Below are positions 60,921-64,000 of a stretch of DNA of 64,000 bases, in pieces. The DNA comes from Streptomyces sp. NRRL F-5123. GTDB lineage: Bacteria; Actinomycetota; Actinomycetes; Streptomycetales; Streptomycetaceae. The first letter of the stretch is position 1, and the number at the start of each line of letters is the position of its first letter. The stretch is taken from the NCBI RefSeq assembly GCF_000721495.1, contig NZ_JOHY01000019.1:1-64000 (forward strand). Direction: 5' to 3'. A program made the translations under genes and the position numbers. The notes beneath the pieces were generated by a model. That model was not told the DNA's origin. It was given only the letters and a program-made list of their open reading frames with translations, and ran no database searches.

Positions 60921-62135
60921 TCAGCGCCGGTCGCCCCGCGATCCCACGCCCGCCGAACCGCTGACCTCGACCGTGCCGGTCAGCGCGCTGACGGCCGCGC
61001 CGAGCGCGGCGAGGGCCTCGGCCACATGGGGGACGGCGAGCGGGTCGGCGGCGGTGAGCGCGGTGCGGCGCTCGCGGTCGGTACGGCCGTGCAGCGCGCC
61101 GGTGCCGATCCTGACCCGGGGCTCGGCCGGGTCGTCGCCGAAGCGGTGGCCGCCGGGGACGGTACGGCCCAGCGCCGCGCTCAGCCGCGCTTCCAGGGCG
61201 GGCGCGTCGAGCCCGGCGGCGTCGAGCCTCGGGTAGAGCTGGAAGCCGGCCTTCGGGGGCCGGCACACGCCGCCCGCGCCGGTGACCGTCCGGTGCGCCG
61301 CGGCGGCGACGCGCGCGTGCAGCCGGTTCGCCGCGGCGGTGAACCCGGTGACCTCGGCGGGCTCGGCCAGGACGTACGCGGCCGCGGCGGCGACGGGCGC
61401 CGGGAGGACGCCGCGCAGCGCGGCGAGGGCGGCGGCGGTGCGCTGCCGCCACGCGGTCCCGTGCGCGGTCGCGGGGAAGCGGGCGAGCGCCACGGGCACA
61501 CCGGACGGGACGAGGGTGGCGCCCAGGTCGGTGAGCACCGCCGTGTGGTCGGGCAGCATCTCGGCGGGGCTGAGCAGCACGGTGTCACGGTGGTGCAGGG
61601 TGTCCGAGTAGGTCTCGTCGGAGACGATCTGGAGCCCGGCCTCGGCTGCGGCCTCGCACGTCTCGTGCAGCAGTTCGGGCGCGGTGACGGTGCCCGTCGG
61701 GTCGTCGGCGGCGGAGAGCACCAGCAGCCGCGGGTCGGCGCCCTCCGCGCGGGCCCGGCGGACGGTTTCCAGCAGCGCGATCGGGTCGGGCACCCCGCCG
61801 CCCTCGGGCGCGCTGGGCACGGCGTGCACGGGACGCCCGAGGAGCGCGGCGACAGGGGGCTGCCAGGCGGGTGCGGGGCGGGCGAGGACGGGGTCGCCGC
61901 CCGTGGCGGCGAGCAGCGCGAGCAGCAGCGGTTCCGCGCCGGGCGCGGCGACCACCTGCCCGGGGCCGCTCCACAGGCCCCGCCGGGTGAAGTAGCCGCA
62001 CGCGGCCTCCAGCAGTCGCGGCCCGCCGCCCGCCTCCTCGCTGCCGGACGTGGCGGCGGCCAGATGCGCGTCCCAGTACGCCGGCACGGGCAGGCCGGGG
62101 TCGGGCCGGCCCCCGTACGGCACGCAGATCGCCAT
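60921..62135 (-). CDS. Class I/II aminotransferase-fold protein without evident PLP lysine
   Basis: A 404-residue protein recognisable as a fold-type I aminotransferase. The middle contains SAADDPTGTVTAPELL (NPTG-like) and IVSDETYSD (Asp and Tyr positions). Where the PLP lysine is expected (S-x-S-K), the text reads LTDLGATLVPSGVPVALARF with no Lys. A C-terminal Arg in RVRIGTGAL corresponds to the carboxylate-binding site. ATG 62135 has GGAGGTGGG upstream. It may be an inactive paralogue or a regulator. Confidence 0.75.
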   Translation of the reverse strand: MAICVPYGGRPDPGLPVPAYWDAHLAAATSGSEEAGGGPRLLEAACGYFTRRGLWSGPGQVVAAPGAEPLLLALLAATGGDPVLARPAPAWQPPVAALLGRPVHAVPSAPEGGGVPDPIALLETVRRARAEGADPRLLVLSAADDPTGTVTAPELLHETCEAAAEAGLQIVSDETYSDTLHHRDTVLLSPAEMLPDHTAVLTDLGATLVPSGVPVALARFPATAHGTAWRQRTAAALAALRGVLPAPVAAAAAYVLAEPAEVTGFTAAANRLHARVAAAAHRTVTGAGGVCRPPKAGFQLYPRLDAAGLDAPALEARLSAALGRTVPGGHRFGDDPAEPRVRIGTGALHGRTDRERRTALTAADPLAVPHVAEALAALGAAVSALTGTVEVSGSAGVGSRGDRR

Positions 62136-62372
62136 GGCCCACCTCCGCTCGGCGCTCCGCGGGGTCGCCCCCGTGGTGGTGGACGCCCCACATGCCCACC
62201 CTCCCTCTCCCGGGGGCTTCGCGCACGGCGGGACGGCCCGCCCGCGGTGGCGGGCTCGGCTGCTGCGCTCCGGAGTGCCGCTCACGGCCGGTGCCACGGC
62301 CTTCTGCCGGTGGTGGGCTGGTCGGCGCCGTTCTCCGAGACCCTCCACTCGCCCCGGGGGCCCGCGGGTCGG

Positions 62373-63041
62373 TCAGAGGCCCAGGAGGGACGGGAGGGTG
62401 CGCATGTCGGTGAAGACCGTGGTGGTGGGGCCGGTGAGGCGGTGGGCGGGGGTGAGGCCGCCGGCGTAGCCGAAGGAGGGCATGCCGGCGGCGCGGGCGG
62501 CGGTGACGCCGTAGGGGCTGTCCTCGACGACGGCGCAGCGGGCGGGCGGGACCCCGAGGGTGTGGGCGGCGTGCAGGAAGAGGTCGGGGGCGGGCTTGCC
62601 GCGGGGGACGTCGGCGGCGCTGAAGATGCGGCCGGCGAAGCGGTCGTACAGGCCGGTCCGGCCGAGCGAGCGGCGCAGCCCCGCGTGGCCGGTGCTGGAG
62701 GCCACACACATGGGCACCCCGCGGGCGGCGAGCGCGTCGAGGGCGACCTCGATGCCGTCGACGGCGGTGAGGTGGGTGTCGAGGGCGACACGCAGCCGGT
62801 GGCGCCACTCGGTGTCCCAGCCCTCGGGGAGCGGGTGGCCGAGGTGGGCCGCGATGTCGGCGCCGATGTCGGCGAAGGCGCGGCCGACGAAACGCGCGAC
62901 GGCCTCGTCCTGCGGCATGGGCCAGCCCAGCCGGGCGAGCATCTCGACGTCGATGCCGATGGCGAGCCGCTCGCTGTCGACGAGCACCCCGTCGCAGTCG
63001 AAGATGACCAGGTCGGGAAGCTGTGCCGGGCCTTCGTTCAC
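62373..63041 (-). CDS. HAD-superfamily hydrolase (beta-phosphoglucomutase-like)
   Basis: A 222-residue HAD phosphatase. Motif I is FDCDGVLVDSE (nucleophile and acid Asps), motif II is VASSTG, motif III Lys is in RGKPAPDLF, and motif IV is VVEDSPYGV. An alpha-helical cap lies between motifs I and II, giving a subfamily IA sugar-phosphatase/phosphoglucomutase-type enzyme. The start is 63041, upstream of which is the SseB-like gene 55 bases away on the same strand. Substrate is unknown. Confidence 0.92.
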   Translation of the reverse strand: MNEGPAQLPDLVIFDCDGVLVDSERLAIGIDVEMLARLGWPMPQDEAVARFVGRAFADIGADIAAHLGHPLPEGWDTEWRHRLRVALDTHLTAVDGIEVALDALAARGVPMCVASSTGHAGLRRSLGRTGLYDRFAGRIFSAADVPRGKPAPDLFLHAAHTLGVPPARCAVVEDSPYGVTAARAAGMPSFGYAGGLTPAHRLTGPTTTVFTDMRTLPSLLGL

Positions 63042-63096
63042 CCGTGTGAGCGTAGCCTGCCGGGCGGCCGCCCCCGCGGGCGGGCGCCCGGCACCA

Positions 63097-63519
63097 TCAG
63101 TTGCTGCCGCCGACCAGCCCGGCGAGGGCGCGGACGCCCTGGCCGGAGATGCTGAGCGCGTCGGCGTTGCCGGTGTCGATCGAGAGGATCAGGTCGTCCG
63201 AGGGCCAGGCACCGCTCAGCGCGGCGAGCTGGACCAGCCGGTAGCGGCGGGTGGTGGGCAGGGCCTCGGCCATCCGGGACTCCGAGGTGAAGACGGGGAC
63301 GAGCTGCCGCCCGTCGTTCTGCTCGTAGACGGGCAGCTGGATCTCGGGAGGAAGCTCGGCGGCGCCACCGGGCTGCTCGTCGCTGCCCGGCACCGGCAGC
63401 AGCACGTCGCTCACCGCGAGGGTGCTGAGCGCGACGACGTTCTCGCTGCCGTTCGCGATCTCGTGCAGCGCGCGCTGGGCGGGGGGCAGGGCGCCGTCGG
63501 GGCTGATGTCGTCGGTCAT
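63097..63519 (-). CDS. SseB-like protein
   Basis: A 140-residue acidic protein. The segment LPVYEQNDGRQLVPVFTSESRMAEALP resembles the SseB core (an N-terminal phosphoserine-sensing-like domain found widely in actinobacteria). The tail SIDTGNADALSISGQGVRAL matches the typical end of the domain. No catalytic residues are known for this family. ATG 63519 was chosen; an upstream extension is possible. Confidence 0.7.
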   Translation of the reverse strand: MTDDISPDGALPPAQRALHEIANGSENVVALSTLAVSDVLLPVPGSDEQPGGAAELPPEIQLPVYEQNDGRQLVPVFTSESRMAEALPTTRRYRLVQLAALSGAWPSDDLILSIDTGNADALSISGQGVRALAGLVGGSN

Positions 63520-63658
63520 CGCTGGGTGTCCTCTCGCCGCTGGGCGGGCGTGGCTTGTCTCGCTGACCCCCAGCCGCGTACCCGTCCCTGGCCGGTCCAT
63601 GCGGCACCGGGCGGGAAATGGCGCGGGCCCGCCCCCCGGAGGACGGGCCGCGCGGGCC

Positions 63659-64000
63659 TCACTCGTACTCGGTGCCGCCCTTGCGGGTCAGGTACGCGTC
63701 GCCGACCACCTTGGCGATCGCCCGGCCGCCGAGGACGGGGCTGTACGTGTCGTCGGCGGTGCGGACGACGACGCCCTCGCGGATGTGCACCTCGCGCCCC
63801 GAGACCGTCTCGCGGCCCTGCGCCAGCTCCAGCACCCGGTCGAGGTCGAAGGGGCCGTGGTAGAGGCGCGGGACGAGCGGCAGGTCACCGACCGGCAGCT
63901 CCGCCGGGTCCAGCCAGCGCAGCCGGCCGCCGATGTCGGCGCAGACGTCGAAGGCGGCGTAGCCGGGCAGCTCGCGGCGCGCGTCGACGCCGTAGCCGAG
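63659..64000 (-). CDS. RNA ligase (ATP), C-terminal part (5' end off window)
   Basis: The last 113 residues of a longer protein; the frame is open to the right edge. The stretch EVHIREGVVVRTADD, then AKVVGDAYLTRKGGTEYE and stop, strongly recalls the C-terminus of actinobacterial ATP-dependent RNA ligases (DRB0094/Rnl5-like). VVVR and K-x-x-x-D-x-Y correspond to nucleotidyltransferase motifs IV/V. Motif I (the AMP-accepting Lys) would be off window. Confidence 0.7.
   Translation of the reverse strand, partial: LGYGVDARRELPGYAAFDVCADIGGRLRWLDPAELPVGDLPLVPRLYHGPFDLDRVLELAQGRETVSGREVHIREGVVVRTADDTYSPVLGGRAIAKVVGDAYLTRKGGTEYE

Noticed and set aside
62136..62372. Possible N-terminal extension of the aminotransferase-fold gene to 62348
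   Set aside because: The extension is low-complexity Arg/Ala/Gly, while ATG 62135 has an excellent GGAGGTGGG site.
1..64000. CRISPR arrays, insertion sequences or prophage genes
   Set aside because: No spacer-repeat pattern, transposase or phage structural gene was found in any frame.

Overview
The window is very GC-rich, densely coding and strongly GC-biased at third codon positions. It encodes Streptomyces-type families: a hopanoid cluster, DUF5941 and DUF6343 proteins, an RsbW-like ATPase paired with an XRE regulator, SLATT and Clp_N/HTH proteins. I infer a streptomycete or close relative (Streptomycetaceae). There is no integrase, transposase, phage gene, CRISPR array or rRNA, so this looks like chromosomal core/accessory mix rather than a mobile element.

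Layout. 1-5.3 kb: XRE regulator (cut by the window edge), RsbW-like ATPase, SGNH hydrolase, GH36-like protein and tyrosine phosphatase. 5.3-16.9 kb: a minus-strand hopanoid operon, transcribed hpnC-hpnD-small ORF-hpnE-polyprenyl synthase-shc-hpnG-hpnH-dxs-aminotransferase, with stop/start overlaps at many junctions. It builds squalene from FPP, cyclises it to hopene, and adds and processes an adenosyl side chain. Its dxs copy is broken by an internal deletion plus frameshift. 17.2-24.5 kb: a second tightly coupled minus-strand operon (DUF5941/CDP-alcohol transferase, nucleotidyltransferase, glycerol-1-phosphate dehydrogenase-like enzyme, second CDP-alcohol transferase, GT2, ABC-2 permease and ATPase). 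It looks like an uncharacterised route to an exported polyol-phosphate envelope component. 24.9-34.5 kb: CDF metal exporter, idi, RsbW-like ATPase, EamA transporter, TrmB-type regulator, secreted S53 peptidase, lipoprotein, ABC-F protein and DUF6343.

34.5-43.3 kb: initiator tRNA-Met, small membrane protein, MarR regulator with an unusual SDR, an HNH nuclease-like protein beside tRNA-Leu(GAG), chorismate mutase, FdhD, LysR and a long-chain acyl-CoA synthetase. 43.3-51.1 kb: three linked minus-strand genes. They encode a SLATT two-TM protein, a 1667-residue EssC/FtsK-like multi-ATPase ending in a STAND/AAA-like module, and an ATPase-calcineurin phosphoesterase fusion. This is the best candidate in the window for an undescribed conflict or secretion system. 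51.3-64 kb: aldo/keto reductase, methyltransferase, an HTH-Clp_N protein with two perfect palindromes at its start, a TetR-SDR pair with a visible operator, a membrane phosphodiesterase-like protein, two MBL-fold hydrolases, DedA, an 80-bp-period repeat array, an aminotransferase-fold protein lacking an evident PLP lysine, HAD and SseB-like proteins, and the 3' end of an RNA ligase.

All calls come from reading the sequence and from memory of the families; no database search was run. Start codons were chosen from visible ribosome binding sites and overlaps where possible.
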